A stretch of DNA of 64,000 nt from an uncultured Alistipes sp. (GTDB taxonomy: Bacteria; Bacteroidota; Bacteroidia; Bacteroidales; Rikenellaceae): assembly GCF_963931675.1 (NCBI RefSeq), contig NZ_OZ007039.1:2889806-2953805 (forward strand), in the 5' to 3' direction. The notes beneath the pieces were generated by a model. That model worked only from the letters and a program-made list of their open reading frames with translations. It made no database searches and was not told where the DNA came from. Within the stretch, counting starts at the first letter, position 1. Every line of letters starts with the position of its first letter. Position numbers and translations under genes: made by a program. Shown in pieces: positions 16,576 to 25,688 of the stretch.

Positions 16576-18390
16576 ATGATGAAACGACTCTGTGCCACCC
16601 TTCTGATGCTTGCATGGGGGCTTTCGGCCCTTGCGGGCGGGAAGTCCGAGACGATCGTCTACATCAACGGAGCCAAATACTACATCCATACGGTGCGGGC
16701 CGGGGAGACGCTCTACGGACTGACGAAGACCTACGGCGTGGGGGAGCAGGTAATCCTGGAAAACAACCCCTCGATCGCCCGGGGGTTGCAGGCCGATGCG
16801 AACATCAAGATTCCCTACATGGCGGCGGCTCCGGAGCCGAAATCGGAACGGAAGCTGCGCAAGACGTTCGATTTCCACTACGTGGCGCAGGGCGAGACGC
16901 TCTACGCCATCTCGCGGCAGTACGAGATTCCGGTGAAGACGCTGCTGGAGGACAACCCGAACCTCGACCCGCTGCACATGCGCCTCGGGGAGCGGATCCT
17001 GATCCGGAAGAAGCTGATCGGCTCGGAGGATGAGGCGGGCACGCAGGAGCAGTGGGAGGAGTACAGGCAGTCGCTGAACAGCGTGGCCGATGCGGGGACG
17101 TCGTACCATATCGTCCACCCGGGCGAGACGTTCTACTCGCTGTCGCGGCGTTTCGGAATCACGGAGGAGGAGCTGAGCCGTCTCAACGGGGGGCTGAAGC
17201 CCGCGGACCTGAAGGCCGGGGCGATGATCGTCATCCCGGGAACCGGGAGTCCGGTTGCGGTGTCGGCCGACAGCCTGCGCCACGATTCGCTGGCGGGCTT
17301 CCGGACGGTGGAGCCGATCGAGTTCCGGGCCCTGCGGCGCAGCGACCCGCTCGATGTGGCGTTGCTTCTGCCGCTCTCCGTGGCCGGGCAGGCCAACGAC
17401 AACTACCTGGACTTCTACCAGGGATTCCTGCTGGGTCTGGACAGCGTGAAGCAGAAATCGGGGATCTCGGTGAACGTGGAGCTCTTCAATACGGCGCGCG
17501 ACACGGCCCGCATCCGGGAGATCGTTGCCGATGCGGCATTCCGCAAGGCGGATCTGGTTGTGGGCCCGGTCTACGAGGAGGGACTCGACGCGGTGATCCG
17601 CTTTGCCGAGGAGAAACGCATCCCGGTAGTTTCGCCGCTGGCGCACATCGAACGGACGAACAGCGACGTACTGTTCCAGCTGGCGGCGGATCCGGCCCGG
17701 AAATACGAGAAGGTGGAGGATCTGGTGGGCGACGGTCGGCGGGTGACGCTGATCTACACGTCGACGACCGACAAGGAGTTCGAACGTGAGGTCCTTGCGC
17801 TGCTGGGCAACCGGCCCTTCGAACGTTACAACTACCGTTATGAGCACCCCTCGACGCAGGGCGAGAACAGCCCGAGCGACCTGACGCCGCTGCTGGAGAA
17901 CGATGCGGAGAACGTCTTCGTGATCCTCTCGGACAATGAGGTGGATGTGGACCGCATCCTGGCGGCACTGGCCTCGGCCGACTCGAGCATTACGTCGCGC
18001 GGGCGCACGGCGCCGCGCTTCACGGTGCTGGGCAACGCGCGCTGGAACCGCTACAACAACCTCGACCGGGCGATCTTCTTCAAGGACCGCGTGGTTTTCG
18101 TCTCGACGTACCATGCGAAGCGCGATTCGGAGGCTGTGAAGGCCTTCGACAGCGCCTACCTGCGATCGTTCGGGATGCTGCCGACGCTCTTCTCCTACCG
18201 GGGTTACGACACGGCGATGATCTTCGCCCCGGCGATGTACGGCGACATCGAGTACGACCTGGAGGACCGCCGTTTCACGCCGCTGCAGACGACCTACCTG
18301 TTCAGCCAGCCCGAGGGGCGCGCGAACCATGTCAATTACAACTGGACGCGGGTGAACTACCACAAGGATTTCACGATAACGATCGAATAA
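16576..18390 (+). CDS. LysM and PBP1-type substrate-binding domain protein
   Basis: 604 residues. A signal peptide (about 1-21) is followed by three LysM domains at about 35-80, 100-144 and 177-221, each with the YxV-xxGETLYxLS pattern. A type-1 periplasmic-binding-protein domain (LivK/PBP1-like) covers about 255-600. The LysM modules should hold the protein on peptidoglycan. The PBP1 fold resembles the LpoA N-terminal/LivJ architecture, so a role in cell-wall synthesis control is possible but unproven. This fusion is conserved in Bacteroidetes. The gene begins immediately after the exonuclease stop and ends 2 bp before rex. Confidence 0.88.
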   Translation: MMKRLCATLLMLAWGLSALAGGKSETIVYINGAKYYIHTVRAGETLYGLTKTYGVGEQVILENNPSIARGLQADANIKIPYMAAAPEPKSERKLRKTFDFHYVAQGETLYAISRQYEIPVKTLLEDNPNLDPLHMRLGERILIRKKLIGSEDEAGTQEQWEEYRQSLNSVADAGTSYHIVHPGETFYSLSRRFGITEEELSRLNGGLKPADLKAGAMIVIPGTGSPVAVSADSLRHDSLAGFRTVEPIEFRALRRSDPLDVALLLPLSVAGQANDNYLDFYQGFLLGLDSVKQKSGISVNVELFNTARDTARIREIVADAAFRKADLVVGPVYEEGLDAVIRFAEEKRIPVVSPLAHIERTNSDVLFQLAADPARKYEKVEDLVGDGRRVTLIYTSTTDKEFEREVLALLGNRPFERYNYRYEHPSTQGENSPSDLTPLLENDAENVFVILSDNEVDVDRILAALASADSSITSRGRTAPRFTVLGNARWNRYNNLDRAIFFKDRVVFVSTYHAKRDSEAVKAFDSAYLRSFGMLPTLFSYRGYDTAMIFAPAMYGDIEYDLEDRRFTPLQTTYLFSQPEGRANHVNYNWTRVNYHKDFTITIE

Positions 18391-18392
18391 TC

Positions 18393-19043
18393 ATGGCATC
18401 ACTGACGAATACGATTCCCGAAAAGACCATCGAGCGGCTGAGCGAGTATCGGCGGACGCTGCTTTCGTGCCACCGTCAGGGGATCACGCATGTTTTCTCC
18501 CATGTGCTGGCGGGCATCCACGGCATCACGGCGGTGCAGGTGCGGCGCGACCTGATGCTGATCGGGTTTTCGAGCGACACGAAGAAGGGCTATGACGTGC
18601 AGGTGCTGATCGAGTACATCAGCAACATCCTCGACAGCCCGACGCCGATGAACATTGCGGTGCTGGGTATGGGCCACCTGGGTCAGGCCATCACGAAGTA
18701 TTTCAACGGCAAGGGTCTGAAACTGAAGATCACGGCGTCATTCGACGTCGATCCCGAGAAGGTGGGCAAGACGATCGACGGGATTCCGTGCTACCACATG
18801 GACACGTTCGAGGAGCGGGTCGAGGATCTGGACATTTCGATCGTGATCGTCTCGTCGCCGACGAAGGTGGCGCCGACACTGGTGCTTCCGATCATCAATG
18901 CGGGCATCAAGGGGGTCCTGAACTTCACCTCCACGCCGCTGAACTTCCCGCAGGGAATCGTCGTGGAGAACTACGACATCACGACGCTTCTGGAGAAGGT
19001 TGCCTACTTCGTCAAGGAGAACGACAACAACGCCAATTCATAG
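18393..19043 (+). CDS. rex: Redox-sensing transcriptional repressor Rex
   Basis: 216 residues. The N-terminal winged helix has GITHVFSHVLAGIHGITAVQVRRDL (residues about 30-54), and the NAD(H) Rossmann domain has VLGMGHLGQAITKYF at about 88-102. Rex represses fermentative and respiratory genes until NADH rises. The sequence GITAVQVRRDL corresponds to the recognition helix. No obvious Rex palindrome was found in nearby promoters. It follows the LysM gene by 2 bp and is probably in the dnaN operon. Confidence 0.93.
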   Translation: MASLTNTIPEKTIERLSEYRRTLLSCHRQGITHVFSHVLAGIHGITAVQVRRDLMLIGFSSDTKKGYDVQVLIEYISNILDSPTPMNIAVLGMGHLGQAITKYFNGKGLKLKITASFDVDPEKVGKTIDGIPCYHMDTFEERVEDLDISIVIVSSPTKVAPTLVLPIINAGIKGVLNFTSTPLNFPQGIVVENYDITTLLEKVAYFVKENDNNANS

Positions 19044-19143
19044 GGAGCGCGAAACAGGGGGAAAGGGCGAGCATGAGAGTATGCTACGGTATGTACGCGA
19101 CAAGCACGCCGAGGAGTGCAATGCGGATCTTCTGCAGAGAGCC

Positions 19144-19743
19144 ATGAGGGTATTCCACGGATTCGAGCATCTTCCGCATTTCGTTCACCCGGCGGTTACG
19201 GTCGGGTCCTACGACGGCGTGCACCGGGGCCACCGGGCGTTGATCGAACGGCTGGTGGCGGAGGCCCGGGCGCAGGGCGGGGAGAGCATCGTGCTGACCT
19301 TCGAACCGCATCCGCGCATCACGCTGGGGCGAGCCGAGGGGTTGCAGCTGTTGACGACGCTCGAAGAAAAGGTCGCCCTGCTGGCCGGATTGGGGGTCGA
19401 CAACGTGATCGTCATTCCGTTCGACCGGAGGTTCAGTGCGCTTTCGGGGCTGGAGTTCGTCGAAGAGTACCTGATCGGGCGGCTGGGAGCCGAGACGCTG
19501 GTTGCGGGCTATAACCACCGCTTCGGTCATGACGGCCTGGCGTGCGACGCCCCGGAGCTGGCGGCACGCCTGCGGGTCGTGAAGGTCGGGGCCTGCACGA
19601 TCGACGGGGTGCGGGTCAGTTCGACGGCGATCCGCCGCTTGCTGGAAGCGGGAGAGCGGGCCGCAGCGGAACACCTGGCAGGCCACCCGCTCCCGGAACA
19701 TGCTCCCATTGCTGCAACTCCCGAAACCGCCGAAAAGAAGTAG
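19144..19743 (+). CDS. FAD synthetase-type nucleotidyltransferase lacking the riboflavin-kinase domain
   Basis: 199 residues from the ATG at 19144. That start places MRVFHGFEHLP...VTVGSYDGVHRGH exactly where RibF proteins begin, so upstream starts are unlikely. The GxxDGVHxGH nucleotidyltransferase motif, LTFEPHPR, VIPFD and the VSSTAIRRLL motif (ISSTxIR in homologues) are all present. Normal bifunctional RibF is about 310 residues and continues into a flavokinase domain; here the protein stops right after the first domain with a Pro/Ala/Glu-rich tail. It should adenylylate FMN; the riboflavin kinase must be encoded elsewhere. Confidence 0.85.
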   Translation: MRVFHGFEHLPHFVHPAVTVGSYDGVHRGHRALIERLVAEARAQGGESIVLTFEPHPRITLGRAEGLQLLTTLEEKVALLAGLGVDNVIVIPFDRRFSALSGLEFVEEYLIGRLGAETLVAGYNHRFGHDGLACDAPELAARLRVVKVGACTIDGVRVSSTAIRRLLEAGERAAAEHLAGHPLPEHAPIAATPETAEKK

Positions 19744-19864
19744 ACAGGGCTCGAAGGGGGCAAGAACGGACCCACAAGGAGCTGACGCGGGCAAGAGAGG
19801 CGGCCGGCGGCCGTGCGGAAAACCAAAGAAAGTCTTGAAAAATCAATGAAAATCCGAATATTCC

Positions 19865-20290
19865 ATGGTAAGCCACGACTGTAAAATCCGGGTCTGGTAC
19901 AAGCATACCGACCAGATGGCGATCTGCCACCATTCGAACTACATCTGCTACTACGAGGCCGCGCGAAGCGAGCTGCTGCGCGAACTGGGCATGTCGTTTG
20001 CCGAGGTCGAACGGCGGGGTATCATGATGCCGATCCTCGAAGTGCAGTCGAAGTACCGCAAACCGGCCTATTTCGACGAACTGCTGACGGTGCGGATCAT
20101 CCTTCGTGAGATCCCCTCGACCCGCATCAACTTCTTCTATGAAATCTATAACGAGAAGGGGGAACTGATCAATACGGGGATGACGCAACTGGGCTTCATC
20201 CACAGCGATACGCGGCGTCCGTGCCGCTGCCCGGAGTGGTTTCTGGATCTGCTGCGGGATCGCTGGACGGAGGAGCAGACAGCCGAGTAA
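19865..20290 (+). CDS. YbgC/FadM-type hotdog acyl-CoA thioesterase
   Basis: 141 residues. The hotdog motif W-Y-K-H-T-D-Q-M-x-x-x-H-H-S-N-Y (about 10-25) carries the catalytic Asp, although the first position is HTD rather than the usual ADTD. YFDELLTVR and INFFYEIYN segments follow. Members hydrolyse short to medium acyl-CoA or acyl-ACP. It starts 121 bp after the RibF-like gene; that gap shows no clear promoter. Confidence 0.85.
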   Translation: MVSHDCKIRVWYKHTDQMAICHHSNYICYYEAARSELLRELGMSFAEVERRGIMMPILEVQSKYRKPAYFDELLTVRIILREIPSTRINFFYEIYNEKGELINTGMTQLGFIHSDTRRPCRCPEWFLDLLRDRWTEEQTAE

Positions 20291-20427
20291 AGATCAAGAA
20301 AATGATGTTTTCACGATGAAGCGCTGTATCTGAATCCGATTATCCGTCGTGTCGGGACTGTCCAACGGTTCCGACCGGATGGTTATACCTGATTCTGAAC
20401 GAATAAACGCTTTAAAAGACTGAAAAC

Positions 20428-21075
20428 ATGATGACTAAAATCTATCCGCGGACGGGCGACCGGCAGACAGTTTATCTGAATGCCGTCATCGACGATCCGC
20501 AAATCGAAATCGGCGACTACACGATCTATAACGATTTCCGATCCGACCCGCGCCTTTTCGCTACCAACAATATTCTCTACCATTATCCCGTCCATCACGA
20601 GCGGCTCATCATCGGGCGTTTCTGTTCGATTGCCTGCGGAGCAAAGTTCCTTTTCAACTGTGCCAACCACACGCTGCGGTCGCTTTCAACCTACACGTTC
20701 CCGCTCTTCCATGAGGAATGGCAGGGCGACCGGGCGCGGGTTGCCGAAGCCTGGGACTGCAAGGGCGATATTATCATAGGCAACGACGTGTGGATCGGCT
20801 ATGAGGCTGTCATATTGGCCGGCGTGCGAATCGGGGACGGAGCCGTCATCGGAACGCGTGCCGTCGTCACCCGCGACGTGGCTCCTTATACGATTGTCGG
20901 AGGCGTCCCGGCCCGCCCCATCCGCACCCGCTTCGCTCCCGAGGTGATTGAACTCCTGCTGCGTATCCGCTGGTGGAAGTGGTCGGACGAACGCATCCGC
21001 CGTGCTATCCCGGCGATCCAGTCGGGCGACTGGATACAATTGGAACGGCTCGCCTGCCGGGAAGCCGCCAACTGA
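20428..21075 (+). CDS. CatB/Vat-family O-acetyltransferase
   Basis: 215 residues of left-handed beta-helix type. Hexapeptide repeats ([50 protein letters not shown]) flank the loop FNCANHT with the family catalytic histidine. The [17 protein letters not shown] tail is characteristic. Relatives acetylate chloramphenicol, streptogramins or sugars using acetyl-CoA. Chromosomal copies like this are usually of unknown substrate, so a resistance role should not be assumed. ATG at 20431 is an equally good start. The bidirectional terminator at 21103-21144 follows. Confidence 0.88.
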   Translation: MMTKIYPRTGDRQTVYLNAVIDDPQIEIGDYTIYNDFRSDPRLFATNNILYHYPVHHERLIIGRFCSIACGAKFLFNCANHTLRSLSTYTFPLFHEEWQGDRARVAEAWDCKGDIIIGNDVWIGYEAVILAGVRIGDGAVIGTRAVVTRDVAPYTIVGGVPARPIRTRFAPEVIELLLRIRWWKWSDERIRRAIPAIQSGDWIQLERLACREAAN

Positions 21076-21102
21076 TACGCACCGCATCAGACGGGACACA
21101 AA

Positions 21103-21144
21103 AAAGCGGGACGGAATTTCGATATGGAAATACCGTCCCGCTTT
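21103..21144. terminator. Bidirectional intrinsic terminator
   Basis: A perfect 12-bp stem (21103-21114 with 21133-21144), A-rich before and T-rich after, between the converging acetyltransferase and TlpA-like genes. Confidence 0.85.
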
Positions 21145-21192
21145 CTGTTGGATACCGTGCCCCGGTCCGTCCGATGACACACGGTCGCACGG

Positions 21193-21264
21193 CTATTTCT
21201 TGATGAGCGGGATCGACCGCTGGATGAAATCCGTAAGGTTCTTGCCCGGCAGCACGCTATTCGA
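21193..21264 (-). pseudogene. Decayed second copy of the htpG 3' end
   Basis: On the minus strand these bases read (S)N(S)VLPGKNLTDFIQRSIPLIKK and a TAG stop. They match the true HtpG C-terminus (TNGMLKGKNLTDFIQRSISLIEK) encoded at 23465-23536. The final 54 bases are identical at 50 positions, including a run of 37 identical bases, and weaker similarity continues to about 21264. The remnant overlaps the last codons of the TlpA-like gene in a different frame. The two copies form direct repeats around a 2.2-kb segment. Confidence 0.9.
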
Positions 21265-23152
21265 GCATCTCGCGCAGGGTCGCAACCAATGCCGAATGGT
21301 CGCGCAGGTCGTTGCGCAGGCGGTACGAGCCGTCACGGTCGACTACGACGTACGACGGGATGCCGTCAATATCGAACTGCTTGCAGAGGTGCTTCCACTG
21401 CTCGTCATTGAGCCGGAAGTGCTTGCCACGGATCTCGGGGATCATCGTCCTGTAGGTCACCAGCGGCGAGGTCTCGTTGGCAAGGTAGATCCACACCATC
21501 TCCCCGGAGTTCAGCTCGTCCTCCTTGGCCGGTTCGATGGCCTTGAGCGCCATGCGGCACGGCCCGCACCAGGTGTTCCAGAAGTCCACGAGGACGACCT
21601 TGCCCCGGTAGGGCGCGATGATGGCGTCGAAGAGCTCCGCAAGCGGCACGTCGGGCGTCGGCTCGATCACGGCCTTGCCCTCGGCCTCGGCAAGCGCCTC
21701 GCGCACCTGCCGACGCATCGCCTCGAACGCCTTGGCGTAGAAGGGCTCCTTCAGGGCGCGGAGCTCCGCGAGGTCCTCATCGGTCAGGGTGTTGTTCTCG
21801 ACCTTCCCGAGGAACTTCCTTGCAACCCGCAGGTCGTTGACAGGACCCTCCGAGAGTCCGGTGACCGCAGGCCAGTCGACCGTCGGGAGGCAGACGGCCT
21901 GGACATACTCCATCACATTCGCCCCGACAAGCAGCTTCGGATCGTTGATGTCGAAGAGCTTGCAGACCTCGGCATAGTGGCGCGGTTCGAGGCGGGCAAG
22001 GCGCACGGCGAGCGGGCGGCGGTAATCCCACTGGTTGTGGACGTGACGGTAGTTGTGTTCGAGCAGCAGGGAGGCTTCGGTGAAGGCCGCGACGGTCTCC
22101 TGCCGCAGGTCGTTCAGCCGCATCCGCTGCACGGCAACCGGAGCGCCGCTGCGCGCGATGCTGTCGGAGAGTGCACGGTACTTGTCGCAGACCATCCGCA
22201 CGTATTCGTCGGCCGTCATCCGGTAGTCGGCGAACTCGCCCGTCAGGCGGTTGAGCGAGACGAAGGCCGCCGCAGAACTGGAATCGGAAGTATTGGCAGC
22301 GGCATTGAGCCCTGCGTAGGAGCCATTCGTATAGCAGCCGGACCGGGCTGCCGGCTCGCCGCGGCGACGGGCCATCAGCTGCGCGCCGCTGCTGCGCAGG
22401 TCGACATAGACGTCGATCGTCTCGCCCGGGACCGTCCAGAAGGCCCCGAAGGTATTCCCGAGACCCCCGAAGGCGTAGGCCGTGCCGTACTGGTCGAAGC
22501 GGAACGTCGCGGTAGACGTCGCGGGGTCGACCGGCGCGGAGCATGGTTTCTGCTCTCCGAACATCGTATTGACATAGAGGTTGGCCTCACGGCCGAGGCC
22601 TTCCCGGTAGCCGATCAAGTGCATGCGCACGGTCGTCTCGCCGATCCCGAAGACCGGGTCGCAGAAGAGCTCTCCGGAGGGCACCTCCGTAAGCACGTCC
22701 TGCGGAAGGTCGCGCGGCTTGTCGGCGCGCTTTTTTCCGCTCAGATCGATGCCGTAGAGCTTGAAGCAGTCGTCGCAGTCCGACTCGATGAAGTCGAACG
22801 ACTGCGTGCGCAGCGGCAGGGGTTCGAAGGTCAGGCGGAACGATGCGCGCCCCGAATCGGGCATCCAGAAGAGCGAATCGGGCGTAATGCCTTCGGCGGC
22901 CGTCAGCACGTATTTCCGGCCGCCTGCCTGCAGGTAGGTGTCGTGCACGATGCGGATCCAGTAGCGGGGCGTATACCACGCCTCGACATCGAGCACGGTA
23001 GCCGTGTCGCACAGCGAAACCTTCACGACATCGAGCGTCATGGTGTTCGCCGCTTCGATGAAGGGGTCTTCGACGACACGTTCACGCGGCGTGCAGGAGG
23101 TGAGCAGCGCGCCGAAAGCCGCCGCAGGCAGCAGGAGCAGAAGTTTTTTCAT
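21257..23152 (-). CDS. TlpA-family thioredoxin-like lipoprotein
   Basis: 631 residues. The lipobox ALLTSC gives a lipidated Cys20. A long N-terminal region of unknown fold (about 21-490, including a CDDC at about 126-129) precedes a C-terminal thioredoxin domain with FWNTWCGPC (Cys529 and Cys532) and the cis-Pro segment IDGIPSYVVVD. Such lipoproteins reduce disulfides on the periplasmic face of a membrane. It lies between two copies of the htpG 3' end, and its stop codon falls inside the decayed copy, so the gene was probably placed here by recombination. Confidence 0.85.
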   Translation of the reverse strand: MKKLLLLLPAAAFGALLTSCTPRERVVEDPFIEAANTMTLDVVKVSLCDTATVLDVEAWYTPRYWIRIVHDTYLQAGGRKYVLTAAEGITPDSLFWMPDSGRASFRLTFEPLPLRTQSFDFIESDCDDCFKLYGIDLSGKKRADKPRDLPQDVLTEVPSGELFCDPVFGIGETTVRMHLIGYREGLGREANLYVNTMFGEQKPCSAPVDPATSTATFRFDQYGTAYAFGGLGNTFGAFWTVPGETIDVYVDLRSSGAQLMARRRGEPAARSGCYTNGSYAGLNAAANTSDSSSAAAFVSLNRLTGEFADYRMTADEYVRMVCDKYRALSDSIARSGAPVAVQRMRLNDLRQETVAAFTEASLLLEHNYRHVHNQWDYRRPLAVRLARLEPRHYAEVCKLFDINDPKLLVGANVMEYVQAVCLPTVDWPAVTGLSEGPVNDLRVARKFLGKVENNTLTDEDLAELRALKEPFYAKAFEAMRRQVREALAEAEGKAVIEPTPDVPLAELFDAIIAPYRGKVVLVDFWNTWCGPCRMALKAIEPAKEDELNSGEMVWIYLANETSPLVTYRTMIPEIRGKHFRLNDEQWKHLCKQFDIDGIPSYVVVDRDGSYRLRNDLRDHSALVATLREMLE

Positions 23153-23464
23153 GGGTATCAGGTTTGAGTATTCGGGTCTCCGGTGTCTGTCTTTCGGAAA
23201 GCCATCGGGCCGACAGGATAAAATTAATCATTTATGTTTGTCGGTGTACCTTTTCGGGAAAAAACTGCCGCCCGAGGCCTCGATTTTGTCTGTTGGACGC
23301 TCCGCCGGGCAGAGAGTTACACCTTCGGGCGCAAAAAACCGGCACCCGCCCGTTGTGCAGGTGCCGGTTCTCATTTCAAAGCGTCCCAAGGCATTCCGGA
23401 GCGTCCGGTTCTTCCGGTTTTTCCTGTCCCGGTCTCACCGGCCCCGGTTTCCCGAGAAAGGCAG
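23153..23464. other. 312-bp intergenic gap between htpG and the TlpA-like gene
   Basis: It contains the htpG terminator (23333-23369) and a short AT-rich patch at about 23216-23236 where a promoter for the TlpA-like gene would be expected, but no clean TAnnTTTG is present. Nothing else recognisable is seen. Confidence 0.6.
23333..23369 (-). terminator. Intrinsic terminator of htpG
   Basis: A perfect 10-bp stem (23337-23346 with 23360-23369) followed on the minus strand by six T. Confidence 0.8.
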
Positions 23465-25525
23465 CTACTTTTCGATGAGCGAGATCGACCGCTGGATGAA
23501 ATCCGTAAGGTTCTTGCCCTTCAACATGCCGTTCGTCAGCAGCGCGAGGTCGATGATCTGCTTGACGAGCTTGTTCTCGCTGCCGATCTGGCGCAGGCGC
23601 TCGTTGCGCTCGTCGCGCAGCGTGACGACCTTCTTCGAGAGCTCCTCGCGGGTGGATTTCTCCTCGGGTGTGAGGTCGGCCTCCTTCTTGTCCTTGGTGA
23701 CCTCCTCGAATCGCTTCTCCTCGGCCACCGCGGCGTCGATCTTCTTGGTCATGGTCTTCAACTTGTCGCCGTAGGCCTTCTCGACGTCGGCAAGAATATC
23801 GATGACGATGGGGTGGTTGCCGTTCACCGCAATGGTGAAGTTGTCGGGCATCTGGCCGTAGAACTGGCTCATGCCGCCGCCACCCATCTGGGCCATCTCC
23901 TTCATGCGTCGCATGAATTCGTTCTGCGTGATGACGACCGGGGCCTCGTCGGGCGACATGGCCTCGAACGAGATGTTGTAGTGAATCTTGTCGTCCTTGG
24001 GCATCTGGCTCTCAAAGACCGGTGTCAGCAGCTCCTGCTGGGATTCGGTGAGCGACATCTTGATGCTGTCCTCCTTCTGGATCAGCTTGTCGATCACATC
24101 GCTGTCGACGCGCACGAAGCGGGTCTCCTGGTTCTTCGACTCATACCAGTTGATGTAGTGGCTGTCCAACTGCCCGTCCATGACGAGCACGTCATACCCC
24201 TTGGCCTTGGCGGCTTCGAGCGAGGTGTACTTCTCCTCGGGGTCGTCGACGTAGAGGAAAACAACGGTCTTGTTCTTGTCGGTCTGATTCTCCTTGACCT
24301 TCTCGGTGTACTCCTTCGGGGTGAAGTACTTGCCCTCAATGTTCTTCCAGAGCATGAAATCCGAGGCCTTCTCGGCGAACTTCTCGTCGGTGAGGATGCC
24401 GTACTGGATGAAGATCTTCAGGTCGTCCCACTTCGACTCGTAGTCGGGACGCATCGTGTTGAAGAGCTCCTGCAGACGGTCTGCGACCTTGCGGGTGATG
24501 TAGCTCGAAATCTTCTTGACGTTGGCGTCGCTCTGCAGGTAGCTGCGCGAGACGTTGAGCGGGATGTCGGGCGAGTCGATCACGCCGTGGAGCAGTGTCA
24601 GGTACTCCGGGACGATCCCCTCGACCTGGTCCGTGACGTAAACCTGGTTGCAGTAGAGCTGGATCTTGTTCTTCTGAATCTCGAAGTTGTTGTGGATCTT
24701 CGGGAAGTAAAGGATACCGGTCAGGTGGAACGGGTAGTCGATGTTCAGATGGATCGAGAAGAGGGGTTCGTCGCTCAGCGGGTAGAGCTCGCGGTAGAAC
24801 TCCTTGTACTGCTCCTCGGTGATCTCCGAGGGTTTGCGGGTCCACAGCGGGTCGACGTCGTTGATGATGTTGTCCTTGTCGGTATCGACATACTTGCCGT
24901 CCTTCCACTCCTTGACCTTTCCGAAGGCGATGGGCACGGGCAAGAAGCGGCAGTATTTCTTCAGCAGCTCCGAAACCTTCGACTCCTCGGCGTACTCCTT
25001 GGTGTCGTCGGCGAGGTGGAGCACGATGGTTGTCCCGCGGTCACGGGCCTCGTCGGTCTCCTCCATTTCGAACTCGGGGGTTCCGCTGCAGCTCCAGTGC
25101 ACGGTCTTGGCGCCCTCCTGCCACGAACGGGTAAAGATTTCAACCTTGTCGGCGACCATGAAGGCCGAATAGAATCCCAGTCCGAAGTGCCCGATAATAG
25201 CCTGGTCCTTGTATTTGGCCATAAACTCCTCGGCACCCGAGAAGGCGATCTGGTTGATGTAGCGGTCCAGCTCCTCGGCGGTCATGCCGATCCCGCGGTC
25301 GGTGACCGTAAGGGTTTTGGCCTTGGGGTCCACCGAGACGTGGATCGTCAGGTCACCCAATTCGCCCTTCATTTCGCCCTTGGCCGAGAGGGTTTTCAGC
25401 TTCTGGGTAGCATCCACGGCGTTGGAAATCAACTCGCGGAGGAAAATTTCGTGATCCGAATAGAGGAATTTCTTGATGACGGGGAAAATGTTCTCCGTCG
25501 TAACTCCGATTTTTCCGTTTTTCAT
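23465..25525 (-). CDS. htpG: Molecular chaperone HtpG (Hsp90)
   Basis: 686 residues from the ATG at 25525, where homologues start (MKNGKIGVTTENIFPVIKKF); a longer frame upstream is not family-like. The GHKL ATPase N-domain has LRELISNAVDAT, VTDRGIGMT and HFGLGFYSAFMVADKV. The middle domain carries the catalytic-loop region PLNVSRSYLQ, and the dimerisation domain ends in QRSISLIEK. It is a cytosolic ATP-dependent chaperone. A 7+7 inverted repeat lies 80 bp upstream. A copy of its last codons is repeated 2.2 kb downstream. Confidence 0.97.
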   Translation of the reverse strand: MKNGKIGVTTENIFPVIKKFLYSDHEIFLRELISNAVDATQKLKTLSAKGEMKGELGDLTIHVSVDPKAKTLTVTDRGIGMTAEELDRYINQIAFSGAEEFMAKYKDQAIIGHFGLGFYSAFMVADKVEIFTRSWQEGAKTVHWSCSGTPEFEMEETDEARDRGTTIVLHLADDTKEYAEESKVSELLKKYCRFLPVPIAFGKVKEWKDGKYVDTDKDNIINDVDPLWTRKPSEITEEQYKEFYRELYPLSDEPLFSIHLNIDYPFHLTGILYFPKIHNNFEIQKNKIQLYCNQVYVTDQVEGIVPEYLTLLHGVIDSPDIPLNVSRSYLQSDANVKKISSYITRKVADRLQELFNTMRPDYESKWDDLKIFIQYGILTDEKFAEKASDFMLWKNIEGKYFTPKEYTEKVKENQTDKNKTVVFLYVDDPEEKYTSLEAAKAKGYDVLVMDGQLDSHYINWYESKNQETRFVRVDSDVIDKLIQKEDSIKMSLTESQQELLTPVFESQMPKDDKIHYNISFEAMSPDEAPVVITQNEFMRRMKEMAQMGGGGMSQFYGQMPDNFTIAVNGNHPIVIDILADVEKAYGDKLKTMTKKIDAAVAEEKRFEEVTKDKKEADLTPEEKSTREELSKKVVTLRDERNERLRQIGSENKLVKQIIDLALLTNGMLKGKNLTDFIQRSISLIEK

Positions 25526-25604
25526 AACAGCTTGTATTGTTTTTTTTGATTTTTCTGCCCCGAAGAACAACAAACGGTGTGCCAGCCCGCGATTCCTGCC
25601 AGAT

Positions 25605-25622
25605 TGTCAGTCGCAACTGACA
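25605..25622. promoter_or_regulatory. Inverted repeat upstream of htpG
   Basis: TGTCAGT at 25605-25611 and ACTGACA at 25616-25622 form a perfect 7-bp palindrome with a 4-base centre, 80 bp before the htpG ATG and about 70 bp before the nitroreductase -33 box. It could be an operator for a stress regulator; no T-run follows, so it is not a terminator. Confidence 0.45.
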
Positions 25623-25688
25623 GCACCTGACGCCGGGGCGAAAATCCGGGTCGGGCGGCTTCCCGGCGGCGGGAGGGCTGTCCGGGAA

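Noticed and set aside
15778..18363. A long minus-strand open frame across dnaQ-like and LysM genes
   Set aside because: Opposite to two clearly functional genes with intact motifs; composition is that of a shadow frame.
20428..21075. Chloramphenicol or streptogramin resistance gene
   Set aside because: The fold and histidine loop match the family, but chromosomal members have many substrates and no resistance or mobile context is nearby.
21257..23152. TlpA-like gene as part of an integrative element with its own integrase
   Set aside because: The 2.2-kb segment between the direct repeats contains only the lipoprotein gene; no recombinase or transposase motif is present, so only the repeat footprint is claimed.
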